Of a stretch of DNA of 64,000 bases, positions 47,340-59,018 are shown one piece after another. The DNA is from Polytrichum commune. Taxonomy: Eukaryota; Streptophyta; Polytrichopsida; Polytrichales; Polytrichaceae. The notes beneath the pieces were generated by a model, which was not told the origin of the DNA, did not search any database, and saw only the letters and a list, made by a program, of their open reading frames with translations. The stretch is taken from positions 46,116,796-46,180,795 of the forward strand of contig OX485807.1 of NCBI GenBank assembly GCA_950295325.1, in the 5' to 3' direction. Position numbers and translations under genes: made by a program. Within the stretch, counting starts at the first letter, position 1, and the number at the start of each line of letters is the position of its first letter.

Positions 47340-47721
47340 CTACACTAAATATTGTATTTAGTGTTACCAATTCTATTTGTCTTGCTCAATGCTAAATGTA
47401 AACCTCGTGTGTAGTGTCACTCACACTAAATATGAACCTAACATTATTTGTCATTCCTTGTAACAATTTGGGCATTATATATTTACAATGTTGTAAGTAT
47501 TGTCACTTACTAAGTGATTTTTCATCCAATTTTCAATCATCGTGACAACATTTCATTAGTGTAATGCTAGGATGCAAAATATAGCAAACTAAAAGTGGAT
47601 GTATTAAAAGTAGGTTGGAATGACAATACTTTTAAATTTATTAATATGAAGTGTCATTAGAAAACATACCACAATGACATAAAATACTATATTATGAAAC
47701 TAGGTACAATATTTAGTGTAG
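47340..47721 (+). mobile_element. MITE family B, best preserved copy
   Basis: CTACACTAAATATTGTATTT at the left and ..ACAATATTTAGTGTAG at the right form the inverted ends. The interior (CTTGCTCAATGCTAAATGTAA, TTTGTCATTCCTTG, TCACTTACTAAGTGATTT) defines the family also found at 5060, 29336 and 31431. Confidence 0.75.
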
Positions 47722-48105
47722 TTGAGTTGGGTTTGGATGTAGGTAGTGCATAATCAGTTGCTCAACCAAGTAAGGAGCACTTCCAACAACTCTTGGGAGT
47801 GGACTCTTCATGCCACGTATGAAGTCATGTGACTATAGAAAGGGTTATTGTTTGAGGCATTAGTGTACATAATATACATAAGTGAGAGACATTGTTTTTC
47901 TCTAGTGTGTATATTCAAAAAATAATACTAAGATTTTGAAGTGAAAGTAGATGTAAAAAAAGAGGCCCTAAGGTTTAGAGAAATTTTTGACAACAAGTTT
48001 GCTAGTTTCAACTAATTTACCTTATTTCATCCAATTCATGTATGTTTTAGGGTCAAGTTTTAATCCTATGGATGAATAATGAGATTCAATGACTTTCTCA
48101 ATGGA

Positions 48106-48136
<31 letters not shown>

Positions 48137-49053
48137 GTTATTGTTCAATACCATGATTTTAAGTTTTATAAATATGAACCTTCAAAATATTCACTTAGCA
48201 AAAGTCATCTTTACAAAAAGACGACTATAAGCACATGATATCCTTAATATACATGTATGGAAAGTGATCATGCTTACCATACTAAAAAGGTAATAAGGTT
48301 ATGAAGGAATAGGGTAATGTAACCACAGTTACTGATGTAACTCACATCTTTAACTCATGGTTAAATTAGGGTTTAGAAGAACTTACCGCATGTAAGAACT
48401 CCAATATAAACCCTTAACCCTAAAATGAGCCTCTCTTCTACCATTCATACAAACGCAAGGTGAGGTAACTCTTGGAGTACTCAAAGTTTCACCCACCCAC
48501 CCTTGTATGGCAATAAGGAAGATTTTGAAGGAATTGGCCTCTGAAAAGAGGAAGTTCAAGCTTTGCAATTTTTTTTGAAAAGTCAGCTATATATAAAGGC
48601 ACTATGTATTTCATGATTTATAAATTATGTATATAGTGGAGGCATTTATCATATAAAGATAAAAAGCTTATTATAAACTTGTGAGTCCATTGTCTAGGAT
48701 AATGTTAGTATGTACACATTTTTTTTTCTCAAAAAAATTCTCATATGTAAAGGGTTCTATTTCTTAGTCACTCATGCACGTCATTTTGGTTTCCAATGAA
48801 GAGTCCACCCTCCAGGCAACAACTCCCTTGGAATTTTCTATCGATATAAAAAAAAAATATCATCTATAGTTTATGATTTCTATTCTTGAGAATACTAATT
48901 AATATGTGCCATAAACAAATTGAATAGGTGAATTATTTGGTGCATAAAGTGTCTTGAAATGTTGGTTTGGTCTTAGCACAAGTCACGTGCACTTAATGGT
49001 CATTAGAAGTGTCAATTTATGAATGAAAATTACTTCACCCAATACTTTGTAAT
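47722..49053. other. Intergenic DNA, nothing recognised
   Basis: AT-rich apart from a (TC)n run. No gene, RNA or bounded element seen. Confidence 0.4.
48107..48134. repeat. (TC)n microsatellite
   Basis: About 13 uninterrupted TC units. Confidence 0.9.
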
Positions 49054-49361
49054 CACTAGTAGAAAACTATGCCCAAAAAACCACAGCCGAAATTGGATGC
49101 AGTTCTTTTGACCAACCTGATCTGTAGTCGCTAAACAACTACATTTTATTTTTATTTTTTTGCAACTAAAATTTAAAAAAAATTGGGATGTGTAATATGC
49201 TATTGGAAAAATGTTTTCAAGAACTTTCCAACAGTATATTACACACCCCTAAAATCCTAAAATTTTAGTTGTTAAACAAAATAAAAATAAAAATAAAAAT
49301 TTACAATCGTTTAACGACTGCAGATCAAGCTGGTCAATGTTTTCATAGGTTTCTACTCATG
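49054..49361. mobile_element. CACTA-type MITE 1 (308 bp) with 3-bp target duplication
   Basis: Starts CACTAGTAGAAAACTATG and ends ..CATAGGTTTCTACTCATG. AAT flanks it on both sides (49051-49053, 49362-49364), as expected for CACTA elements. The centre is a hairpin (TGTGTAATATGCTATTGGAAA against TTTCCAACAGTATATTACACA). Confidence 0.8.
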
Positions 49362-49419
49362 AATGGTGTCACATAATAGCGAATCACAATACCCGTGTCT
49401 TATATAACTATAGCAATGA

Positions 49420-49787
49420 TAAGGTCTGCGGGTGTTATTTGGTTACTTTTCTTTATAGGACACATGATTTAATTGGCATGTGGATTGGTGGGGATCAAAG
49501 AACAAACATCATGAAGAGACATGTCAAAATAGATCGGATCGCATCTTCTGATTTTATAAACTACTCCACACTCTGTGGTGAACATAATTGGGAGAACCTA
49601 TGTATTCAATCAAGAAACATGGACTTCTGATAACCATAACTAAATCAAGGGGAGGCTTGATTGCCAATCCAATTATTGTTGGGGCTTCATCATAGCGCTA
49701 ATGCAAACATCTTTTTCGTTGTCAAAATCTAGTAATTGGTAGAAGTTGGAGATAATGAAAATGGAACCAAACAACACCCAATACCTT
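49420..49787 (+). mobile_element. MITE family D, complete copy (368 bp)
   Basis: TAAGGTCTGCGGGTGTTAT.. and ..ACAACACCCAATACCTTA are inverted ends. The copy 3' of ZFWD1 (24612-24978) matches over the whole length in reverse orientation. An internal 63-codon frame is not meaningful. Confidence 0.7.
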
Positions 49788-50069
49788 AGGGCCCTCACAA
49801 TGGCAGAGCCAAGATTTTGACCTACGGGGGGTTGACCTGAGAATATGAAAATATCCAATGTATATTTTATTTTTCAAATTTCAATAGGTGGTCAAATTTG
49901 ATTATTTATTAAGAGATTTGGACTCATCGAGTTGACATCCCCATAATTTTTTTTGATATCCAAAGCTTTGGCAATGGTTTTTTCGATATAGATGATCATC
50001 AAATCGACCATCCAATCATCGCCAATAGACATCGCCAATAGTAAGCAAATGCTTGACTTTCCTTCAATG

Positions 50070-50349
50070 CACTCATAGAAAATATTATGAAAAAGAACCG
50101 CAGTTGTGTCCCATTGCGGTTCATTTGACTAGCCCACTCTGCAGTTGCTAGATGACTGTAGATTTGCTCTGGTTTTACCAACTGAAATTCTAGAAAAAAA
50201 AAAAATGGAGCCTTGTAATATACCGTTGGAAAGGTCTTAAAAAAATCTTTCCAACGGTGTATTACATGTGCCCCAAAATGTTTAACATTGCAGTCTTAAA
50301 ATGAAAAAGAAAAACATGTAGTTGTTTTGGCAAAGTTTTTCTATTAGTG
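50070..50349. mobile_element. CACTA-type MITE 2 (280 bp) with 3-bp target duplication
   Basis: Starts CACTCATAGAAAATATTATG and ends ..GTTTTTCTATTAGTG. ATG flanks both sides (50067-50069, 50350-50352). It shares the internal hairpin and the CTGCAGTTGCTA / ACGACTGCAG blocks with MITE 1, so both belong to one family. Confidence 0.8.
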
Positions 50350-50420
50350 ATGTTAGGGGAGGCTGAGCCCCCCCTAGCCCCCCTGGCTCCGCCCCTGGGC
50401 CCTCATGGAGTAGAAGGCAA

Positions 50421-50642
50421 TACATTATTTATAGTATTTAATGTCATTTACTATTTGGAGTTACGATGTGCTAAAACTTTTTACTATGGATTTCATTTCT
50501 CACCAACGAAGGTGAAATTGGTCGTTTGGACACTGTATAACATTAACATCTTGACTTGGTACATACATACATTAACAACAAAATGTGATACCAATGTGTA
50601 ACTCCAAGTAGTAAGTGACATTAAATACCATAAATGGTGTAC
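50421..50642. mobile_element. MITE family E, second copy
   Basis: TACATTATTTATAGTATTTAATGTCA at the left is inverted at the right (..TGACATTAAATACCATAAATGGTGTA). The interior matches 26047-26271 (TTTACTATGGATTTCATTT.., CCAACGAAGGTGAAA). Confidence 0.6.
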
Positions 50643-50690
50643 TCTTTTGCGCACATTCATCGATGAATGAAATTAATTCATGTATTGTTC

Positions 50691-52354
50691 TCCCTCTTTA
50701 GTATGACACGTTTGGGAAACACAAAAAATGTCGTATTATCGAGGTGTTGTCTTCTTGTTAATATGACAATTGGCATAAAATTGTTGTACTATCGAGGGAA
50801 TACAAACACATAAGCAATGAGTTTATGAAATTTAGAATGTATGAAATAATAATTTATAACTCCAAACAAATATAAATATTATCAAGAACTCTTATAATAT
50901 GAGTTCCAAGATCTATGGTGCTGCCTATCCAAATTAGCAATTGTCATCTTATCTAAATTCCTTACTAGCTTTTCAAAACTAGTAATTTCATTAACACCAA
51001 AATATAAAGAGTTGTCTAATAAGAAATTAGACAACAATGATGCATGACGTTTAGCATCACCTAGCTTTATCGTAGGTGGAGCACCATCATCCACATCTAT
51101 TGAATGTAGATCAACTTTAAGATCAAAGCCTTGTGCATAATTGATTCCCAAAGCAACATCCACCAACTCAATAGTACTCAATTCTAGCTCAAAATTCTCT
51201 TCCCCTTCGATCTGAATGTAAGTCTCGATTGACATCTCATCATCACCCAATCGCAACTTTGAAATCAGAGCACCAAGTTCATATGTTTCTTCTTGCATTT
51301 TATTCTTCTCCCTTTCATCAACTAGGGTAGAATCAACATTCCATGTTGTAGATAATATACACGCCATCCTCCAACAATTCTTGACTATTTATGCATCCAA
51401 CTCACATTATACTTCATAACTCCACATAATAGTATGTCTGATGTTGGGCACAACCTTCCTTAAGTCTTTCAATGTAGCATCATCAAACTGTGATAAAACT
51501 CACTGCAAAAGTTTCTTCTTGTATTGAATTTTGAAAGATGCTATTATACTTTCATCCAAAGGTTGAAGTACGCTTGTAACATTGGAAGGAAGGAATAACA
51601 AAGTCATGTTGCTCAATTCCAAGGTTAAAAAACCACAAGACTTACCAACTTTGGCAGAGCTAATAACATGTGAAGATGCATTATCCAAAATCACAATCAC
51701 CTTTCGATTTTGGCCTTTGAACTAATTGTTGAGCTGCAAAATCCAAGCTTCAAATATGTCCACCTTCATCCAAATTCTTTTTTTTAAGTGCCACGAGACA
51801 TACTCATGAGACTGCCACCTTCCAAAACATCGTGGTTTCTTAGACGTATAAATCACAAGCAACTTCAACTTATCAGTCCCATTTGAATTAATAGCAAGAG
51901 CAATTGTTACAATCTCCTTCTTTAACTTCTGACCCTTTACCCTCCCTTGTGCTAATGTTTTATTAGGATGTGCTCTAAATACAATCCAATCTCATCCATG
52001 TTGTAAACATCTTCAAGCTTATAATCTGACAAAATAATAGGAAGGAAGCCACTCTAACCCTAACCAAGTCCATTCTACACTAGTAACCCTAATTATCATT
52101 AAGTTCCTAATGATAAGTGAAGTTCCCAAGTAGTTTTCAAGTGAAAATGGATGTATTTTAGATGTACACAACATAGATGAAAGGAATTTTAGCATTAATT
52201 ACCTCTTTGATACGACAAAACGGAGATTCTAAATGTCGTATTATCAAGTGCCGTAGTCGTATAAAAGAGGGAGTTTTGAACTTAAAAGTTTGGTCGCGCA
52301 AAAATGTGTCGTAATATCGAGGGTGTAGTATAAACGAGTGTCGTACTAACGAGG
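50691..52354 (-). mobile_element. Tigger/pogo-like element, about 1.66 kb, decayed
   Basis: Outer ends CTCCCTCTTTAGTATGACAC (left) and ..GTGTCGTACTAACGAGGA (right) are inverted, with more inverted GTCGTATTATCGAGG-type motifs in both subterminal regions. It encloses a broken transposase on the - strand. Exact ends and target duplication are unclear. Confidence 0.6.
50882..52060 (-). pseudogene. DDE_1 (Tigger/CENP-B-like) transposase remnant
   Basis: Read on the - strand: DYKLEDVYNMDEIGL near 52030 (first catalytic Asp), then after a frameshift PNKTLAQGRVKGQKLKKEIVTIALAIN and KPRCFGRWQS, a stop, VIVILDNASSHV at 51700 (second Asp), LFLPSNVTSVLQPLDESIIASFK (51600-51530, in part), then VKNCWRMACILS near 51380 and a C-terminal frame to 50882. 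All are signatures of the pogo-superfamily DDE_1 domain. The N-terminal DNA-binding part is missing and stops and frameshifts make it inactive. Confidence 0.75.
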
Positions 52355-53119
52355 ATAGACTAGGAATGAATGAATCATATTAGAGTGTCATGTGCTTGGG
52401 TGCCCTTTACACAATTTTCCAATGTCCACTTACTTCATAGCATGACTTGGTATTGTGTGATTAAAAAATTGGAGAGTCTACCTCCATTGGATTTTTTTAA
52501 TCTATAAGTTGCAAATGTGTTAATACAACACTGCCAAAATGTAGATACCTATATTTGAGTGTGATGTGGGAAGGTGTGGATCTAAGAATGGACATCATCC
52601 CAGGGAGTGCACTGTTTAAGTAGTGTAAATATACACGTGCGTGCACAAAAGGGGTATTATTTAGAACAAGCATGTACAAAATGTACGTACAAGAGACATA
52701 TTGCTATTAAGCAAGAAGTAGATATACATGAGGCTGGAGATAAGGCTATAGAAAAATATATGTAAAGTATGCGTTTACGCGTTCAAGTCAAACCTGGACC
52801 AAGAATCATGCGTTTTTTCATCCACTAAGTAACGACTTTATAACTAAAAATCCATGATTTGATATTATACATATAATAGGGCCATATTTTTGCATTTCCA
52901 AACATTTGTACACATGTTATATACAATTTCTGTATTTGTTTTTGGACCCTTGTGTACGTATGGAAATGTATTTTGAAGCAATGAGATTTGTAAGTATGTT
53001 GCTTGATTTTAGCAAAAATAAAATGTATACATGGGTATTTTAATAAGGGGCATGCACGCACGTGATGCTTAGTTTTAATGAATAGTGCACTCCCTGAGGA
53101 CATCATAAGACAGGTGTTT
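52355..53119. other. Intergenic DNA, nothing recognised
   Basis: The motif AGTGCACTCCCTGAGGA.CATCAT at about 53085 is inverted near 52590 (GACATCATCCCAGGGAGTGCAC), and ACACGTGCGTGCA / GCATGCACGCACGTG also pair, so 52585-53110 may be one more hairpin-ended element. Confidence 0.4.
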
Positions 53120-54690
53120 GGGGGCATTCACGGTTGAGGTACTACTTTTGGGACAAAGGACTTAAGGACTAGTGGATTTCGGTGTTTATCATGATTTATT
53201 ATTATTTGATGAATAAATTTTAAATAAATAAGTGGGGGCATTCACGGTTGAGGTACTACTTTTGGGACAAAGGACTTAAGGACTATGTCACATTGATCTT
53301 GGTTTTTATCATGATTTTCTATTATTTGATCAATAAAATTTACATAAATAAGTAGATAGTTCATAAGCTTTATCAAGAACGATTTTTATTATTATTTGAT
53401 AATCACCCTAAACCCTAAACCCTAAACCCTAAACCCTAGGCCACATCAATAGCATTTTTTTGCTATTTAGGTGTGCATTGGAGGTTAATTATTTCCTGTT
53501 TTGCATCTTAGTACCTTGGTATAAGTGTCATGTGTCCGTTCATATAATTTTTTTGTCCAATTCTAATACTAGACGTTCCTTTTACGTGTGGCCGTAATTA
53601 TATGTATTTTTGGCCATGTTTGGTGCCTCATGTAAAATTGGGCAATTGGTATTCAATACATACTTGGTTCTATTGGTACACACTTGAACGATGATTGTGA
53701 GGAAAAAATTTGGGATCGTTTCGATTGATTCTTGTTGTCCTTTTCATTCCTTGATCCTAAGGTGAACAATTAAGACAACACTCCTAAATGTCCTTTAAGG
53801 AATCAAAAGGATATCTTAGATGACCCTATTCCTTCTAAATTAACTTTGTCAGTGTACTCGATATGGAGTATGAAATGTAGGTATGATCCAAAATATGCTT
53901 CACAATACAAATCTAAGCATACCAAGCATGTGAAGTTATCCAAAAAAATCCGTTTTCCGTTAGACGCCCAAAAGTAGTAACCCAACCGTGAATGGCCCCA
54001 AGTAGATAGTTCATAGGCTATATCAAGAAAGATATTATTTCTTATTAAATAATCACCAATAATAGAGAAATTCCCTATAAAATAAGTAGATAAGTCATAA
54101 AACTTGAAAAGGGGTCAAATGACTTGTTTGGGCCACATCAATGGCATTTTTTGCTATTTAGGTGTGCATTGGTGGTCAATTATTTCCTGTTTTGCATCTT
54201 GATACCTTGGTATAAGTGTCATGTGTTCATTCATATAATTTTTTTGTCCAATTCTAATACTAGACGTTCCTTTTAGGTGTGGCCGTGATTATATGTATTT
54301 TTGGCCATGTTTGGTGCCACATGTAAAGTTGGGCAATTGGTGTTCAATACATTTTTGGTTCTGTTGGTACACACTTGAACGATGATTATGAGGAAAAAAA
54401 TTGGGATTGTTTCGATTAATTCTTGTTGTCCTTTTCATTCCTTGATCCTAAGGTGAACAATTAAGACAACACTCCTAAATGTCCTTTAAGGAATCAAAAT
54501 GATATCTTAGATGACCCTATTCCTTCTAAATTAACTTTGTCGGTGTACTCAATATGGAGTATGAATTATAGGTATGATCCAAAATATGCTTCACAATACA
54601 AATCTAAGCATACCAAGCATGTGAAGTTATCCAAAAAAGTCCTTTTTCCGTTAGACACCCAAAAGTAGTACCCCAACCGTGAATGCCCTC
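53120..54690. repeat. Tandemly duplicated TIR element
   Basis: GGGGGCATTCACGGTTGAGG..TACTACTTTTGGGACAAAGG occurs at 53120 and again at 53233. The inverted form ..CCCAAAAGTAGTA.CCCAACCGTGAATG ends at 54000 and at 54688. Between them two direct copies of about 650-690 bp (53352-54000 and 54001-54690) are highly similar (GGCCACATCAAT.GCATTTTTTGC.., CTAGACGTTCCTTTTA, GATATCTTAGATGACCC). So a TIR element of about 0.8 kb was partly duplicated in tandem, both at its left end and through its body. Confidence 0.75.
53406..53440. repeat. Interstitial telomere repeat (CCCTAAA)4.7
   Basis: Four exact CCCTAAA units plus CCCTAGG. It lies in the first copy of the duplicated element only; the second copy has unrelated AT-rich sequence at that point. 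It matches the plant telomere unit TTTAGGG. Confidence 0.95.
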
Positions 54691-55611
54691 GTTGAAAAGA
54701 GATTGGATTTTGTGGCCAAAATTCATCATCCGGTTGAGGTTGAATAGAACTTACATAATTGGAGAGACCTATATGATCTAAATTTGATAAACAGGAAAAT
54801 CTTCACTTTAACAATGATCAAGATATTCATATGAGTTCCAAAAACCATGAGGAAAATGGATACGGCATGATTTAGATTTGCTATTCATCTCATTTTAATT
54901 GTATCTTTCATATCCTAAGAGATTTAGCGGATGCAAAGCTTAAAGTTTTCATCTAAGGCCCACTTGCCTTAAAGCACACCAACCAAAAGACCTTGAGTCT
55001 TTCAATTCCCACCATGGATTGGGAGACCTCCCAATGCTTCATTTCTCCAAGGCATTTAATCGAATTGGCACTCTCTAATTTTTTCTTCTTGTTTTGTTTG
55101 GATCAAGTGTGTGTGCATGTGGCACTATTAGGTCCACATTTTTTATTTCCACAAAAATCTCTAAAGAAGCGTGTGGACTTGTATCCCACAAGCTATAGAA
55201 GTGTAGTTCCTATGATGCTTACCGCCGAAGGCAAATCATGGCAACCAATTCTTCCTTGCCACAATACAAAATGTTGCGCATTAGACGATGTTTACAACTT
55301 TCAGGAGGTAGTCTAACTTTTCACTTTGTAAATCCCACTTTGTTGGCTTCTACATTAATCAAATCAATAAAATTTTACAAATCTTGTTTTCATTCATTTG
55401 CAAGTTCAACAAACTCATCCACTTCACCATTCTCATATGCTTTTCACACTTCTAGGTTTTGCCTAGACATAAGGAAGCTAACTCTAGAAAGGAGGCACTA
55501 AGGACTACCTAGACATTGGGAGCTCTCCCAATCTCCTACTGATATAATATCAATATGTAGTGTAAGACTTTCATTGCTCTGTGGACCTTTGTTAATTTCT
55601 TTGTTTTATTG
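54691..55611. other. Intergenic DNA, nothing recognised
   Basis: Open frames at 54993 (107 codons) and 55238 have no known motif. No RNA or bounded element seen. Confidence 0.4.
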
Positions 55612-55623
55612 TACATTGCCTGA

Positions 55624-55990
55624 AGGCACCACGGGCCTTGGCTTGGTGGTTAGGGCTCATGGCCCCCAATGAGGAGGTTGTGGTTTCTATTCCCCATGCC
55701 GGCGTGGTGCTCACCACCTTAGTCCACCCAACTATGGTGGGGGGTCCTTGGACCTTGTTGTATGGGTACCTCAAAGCCCTTTGGGGGGATACCATGTCCG
55801 GTATCTTCAAGGCACTAGTGGCTAGCTAGGAACTAGTATAATGTGTCACTATAGTGTCCATCCTCGAAAGGGGAGAGTAGTATTGTCCCAATGTCCCCTT
55901 GTCCAGTGGGCATCGGGTCATTGGCATTACGAACGGACACTTTATTCACACCGGCCCCTTGCTAAAAAGGGACTGGAGTTTCTCTCTCTC
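55624..55990 (+). mobile_element. tRNA-derived SINE with 12-bp target duplication
   Basis: TACATTGCCTGA occurs exactly on both sides (55612-55623 and 55991-56002). The 5' part carries RNA polymerase III promoter boxes: A box TTGGCTTGGTGGTTA at 55638 and B box GGTTTCTATTCC at 55682. The 3' end is a (TC)n tail. Length (367 bp), GC-rich body and flush target duplication all fit a SINE. The long duplication without changes suggests a fairly young insertion. Confidence 0.8.
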
Positions 55991-56002
55991 TACATTGCCT
56001 GA

Positions 56003-57129
56003 TGCAATGCATGTTTTGTGTTTGAGATTTTATGAATAAAGATGTATTGCCTAAACATCAATTTCTAATCTCCACGTGCATTTCATTTTATATAGATCAT
56101 TATGTAGATTGCATTTGAAGTTATATGGACGGGGAGATCTCCCAATGTTTTCAGAGTGTAAGCTAATCATAGTTATTTGGCTTCAATTTTGTATGCCATT
56201 CTATTACTTCTCGTTCTTAATAATTCCTAGGATTTTATTATTATTATTATTTAAAAAAATTCAAGACATGACTAGAACTTCATTTCCTTTGGAATCTAGT
56301 GTTCCTCCGGGATGGGGAGATCTGTTTATGGACATAAGTTAAAGAGTCTCTTCCTACTTGCTCCATCAAGAGCCGGCAATTATTTTTGTTTATCTACAAA
56401 ACATTTGTCTCTAAATGAATGTGCTCATCACTTCATCCATCCATCCTTTCATAAAGAATTGCAAGAAAACTTCCATCCATCCATCCATCCATATACTAAA
56501 GCCATGAACATGAGCATCGATTTCATTTTTGCCATTTTATTGCCAAATCGCAATTCTAAATTATATTTCTCTTTATTTTTAATTTAAAAAAACCATTCCA
56601 TGAGTTTTCCGTGTACAAGATCACCAGAAAAATCAAAGAAATTAGTTGAAATCGTCAGACTTGGACAAATGTGCCTGTACTTGGATTTTTTTTTTTTAAA
56701 AACATAATCTCATTCTCAATCCGATGAAAAATGAAATGAAATTTGATTTCAAAGTCCGGATAAGCAGAAAGGCATACAGGACCAAAAGCAACTGAGCGTT
56801 GCCAGTGTGGATCCTCGGATATTTAAGAAAACAAATCATTGTGCACTCTTAGAGGTCTGTGAAAGCTGCAACACCGGTAGCATCCCACTCTACCGTTCTC
56901 ACCCACCCATCAATCCATGAACGTACAAATGGTACACCAACCCATGCATTCAAGCACAGAAATTCCCATTAAATGTTCTACAGTATACCACATCAGTCAT
57001 CTGTATGTATGTGTAGATGTGATATGTATGTTTGTATGTAGATCTCTCTCTGTCTGTGTATATGTACTTATGTTGGGTTGTAACTTGTGAGGATGAGGAG
57101 ACTCTGTCTATAGATTTATTGGAGCCGCT
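56003..57129. other. Intergenic DNA, nothing recognised
   Basis: Contains short CATC repeats near 56430-56490 and A/T runs. No gene or RNA supported. Confidence 0.4.
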
Positions 57130-57850
57130 GGAGGTCTTGGAGGAGCTACAGGAGAGCAACAGGAGCTACAGGAGCTACAGGTGAGAGGAAAAATGGGGTA
57201 AAAATGGTTTCAAAATCCTGTTACATGGGTTTGTATCGTCAAGGGTAGTCTATGTGAAGTGTCTGAAGACTTGAGAATGTCCAATGTGCAATGGTCTGTG
57301 TGTGCATTGTAAGTGACACCCATTGCTCCCCCATTGCTGGAGGTCTTGGAATAGTCACATGAGGTGAATAGAAGTGTGTGAGGAGAGATCCTATTCCATG
57401 TCTGTAGCTGTAGGTTTGTGTTTTTTTATAAGTGAAAGTGTCTGAACGGGGTCTGGACTTGAGAATGTGATTGATGTGTACTTGGTGGCCAATGCAAGTA
57501 TGCATTGCTGGAGGTGATGGTGTTGGAGGTCTTGGAGGGGCCACAGATGAATAGCAGTCTGAGGAGGAATCCTATTACGTGTCTGTAGCTTTAAGGATTT
57601 TGATGTGAAGTTTTTGAACTTGAGAGAATGTCCACTTAGCAATTGCTTTGTAAGTATGCATTCCTGGAGGTGATAGGGTTGGGGGTCTTGGAGGAAGCAC
57701 AGGGTGGTTATTAGTAGAGGGGGGAAATCCTTCTATATAGGACTGAAGTGTGTGAACTGGGGGAATGTGCAAATTGTGTGTGCATCGTATTGTGAGTACA
57801 TGTGACCTCCAGACTCCATGGGGCTGGAGGTCTTGGAGGAGGCATAGGTA
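57130..57850 (-). repeat. Diverged tandem array, five GGAGGTCTTGG-centred units
   Basis: The core GGAGGTCTTGGA (variants) recurs at about 57132, 57341, 57527, 57682 and 57827, spaced 145-209 bases. Around it recur ATGCATTGCTGGAGGTGAT, GATCCTATT..GTGTCTGTAGCT and GAA.TTGAGAATGT. On the - strand the cores encode P-P-R-P-P within short frames (57239-57544, 57575-57865), but these are broken between units. It could be a decayed Pro-rich gene with repeated exons or a non-coding satellite-like array. Confidence 0.6.
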
Positions 57851-59018
57851 GGTGAGCAACCACATCGGGGATTTCGTTTACATAAAATGTAGTCCTGAGG
57901 TTTGCCTCTAAAGAAAATTTGCAACATGTATCTACATTGTAGTCTACATTGTAGTCTACATTGCAAGAGATGATGGGTATGGGTTGGTCGGCCTTCTTTC
58001 TAGGTTGGTGATGTGTTGCTGAAATTTTTCTTACACAAGTGTGAGTTAGAGATTGAAGGTTAAGTGTGTCCTTGAGATAAGTGCGCACGTGATGAACTGC
58101 AATGTGGATACTGGGGTCCGGCAGAATGTTTGGTGCTTCCGCGCATTTGGGATGACCGAATAACCTACAGTCATAAAAGAGAATGCACTCTGTTGTGGAT
58201 AGAGTTGTGTCCTTGAAATGACCATACATTGTGGTGGAGACTGCACCCATGCATGTTGCAATGCTGGGATGGTGAAATGTATCTCTGCTTTGAAGGCTAA
58301 TGCATGGTATAGAAAATGTCGACTGTAAAGGTTTCTTGAGAGTTATAGAGCTCCTTCGCTGCGTCTCGGTCTGGAATATGAGATCTTGTTAACTGGATGG
58401 GCCTCAGAGGGGGATCTTGAGATTTTTGTTTCTGTGCATGTCCTCATGTTTACGAGAGGTTTGAGGAAGTAGAGTCTCCAGGATTACCACATAAGTGACT
58501 AAAAACCTTGTGCATACACTGAAGTATGTATGCAACCTTGGAGCTTCCATGAATAAAGTTTAAGATGCTTTGCAAATTTGAAAGCACTGCCTGTTGTGGT
58601 GAAGGAGATTGGTAAGTGTTTCTGTTCTGTAATTCTTTCCCATTGTACAGTGCTGGTGTTGGATTCAAGTCCTTTGGAATCATACAGCATTTAGTAGCAG
58701 GCTGTGGTGATGAGAAGCTGACCATTATCAATGTAATTAGGGTTGCACACTATTTTCATGCGTGATGGTGTATATTGAGGGCCGCACTATAGGGCTGCCC
58801 AGGGTAAGTCACACTATACATATGCCCCACACTATTTACCATAACCATAATCAGTGTTAGGGATAGTGGAGCCTATTCTTAATGTAAAATCAAAACTGAA
58901 CATTGACTTGCCACATGCGTGTGATGATGCACTTCACAGATCAGTCTGAAGAAGATAGCAGGTCTGGAATAGATTGTTCATAATTAAGCTAACCGTTGGA
59001 GGAAACTTAGCTTCCACC
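57851..59018. other. Upstream region of the hydrolase gene; small repeats
   Basis: A 179-codon - strand frame ends in the tandem array (57711-58250) and has no motif. At 58770-58845 GTGTATATTGAGGGCCGCAC..GGTAAGTCACACTATACATATGCCCC matches 42200-42250, a dispersed repeat fragment. No TATA box chosen with confidence. Confidence 0.4.
57930..57963. repeat. 12-bp tandem repeat
   Basis: TCTACATTGTAG repeats 2.7 times without change. Confidence 0.9.

Noticed and set aside
53406-53440. Chromosome end
   Set aside because: Only about five telomere units, with ordinary sequence and a gene-bearing region on both sides.
57711-58250. 179-codon - strand frame as a gene
   Set aside because: Its end lies in the tandem array, composition is repeat-like and no domain or splice partner was found.
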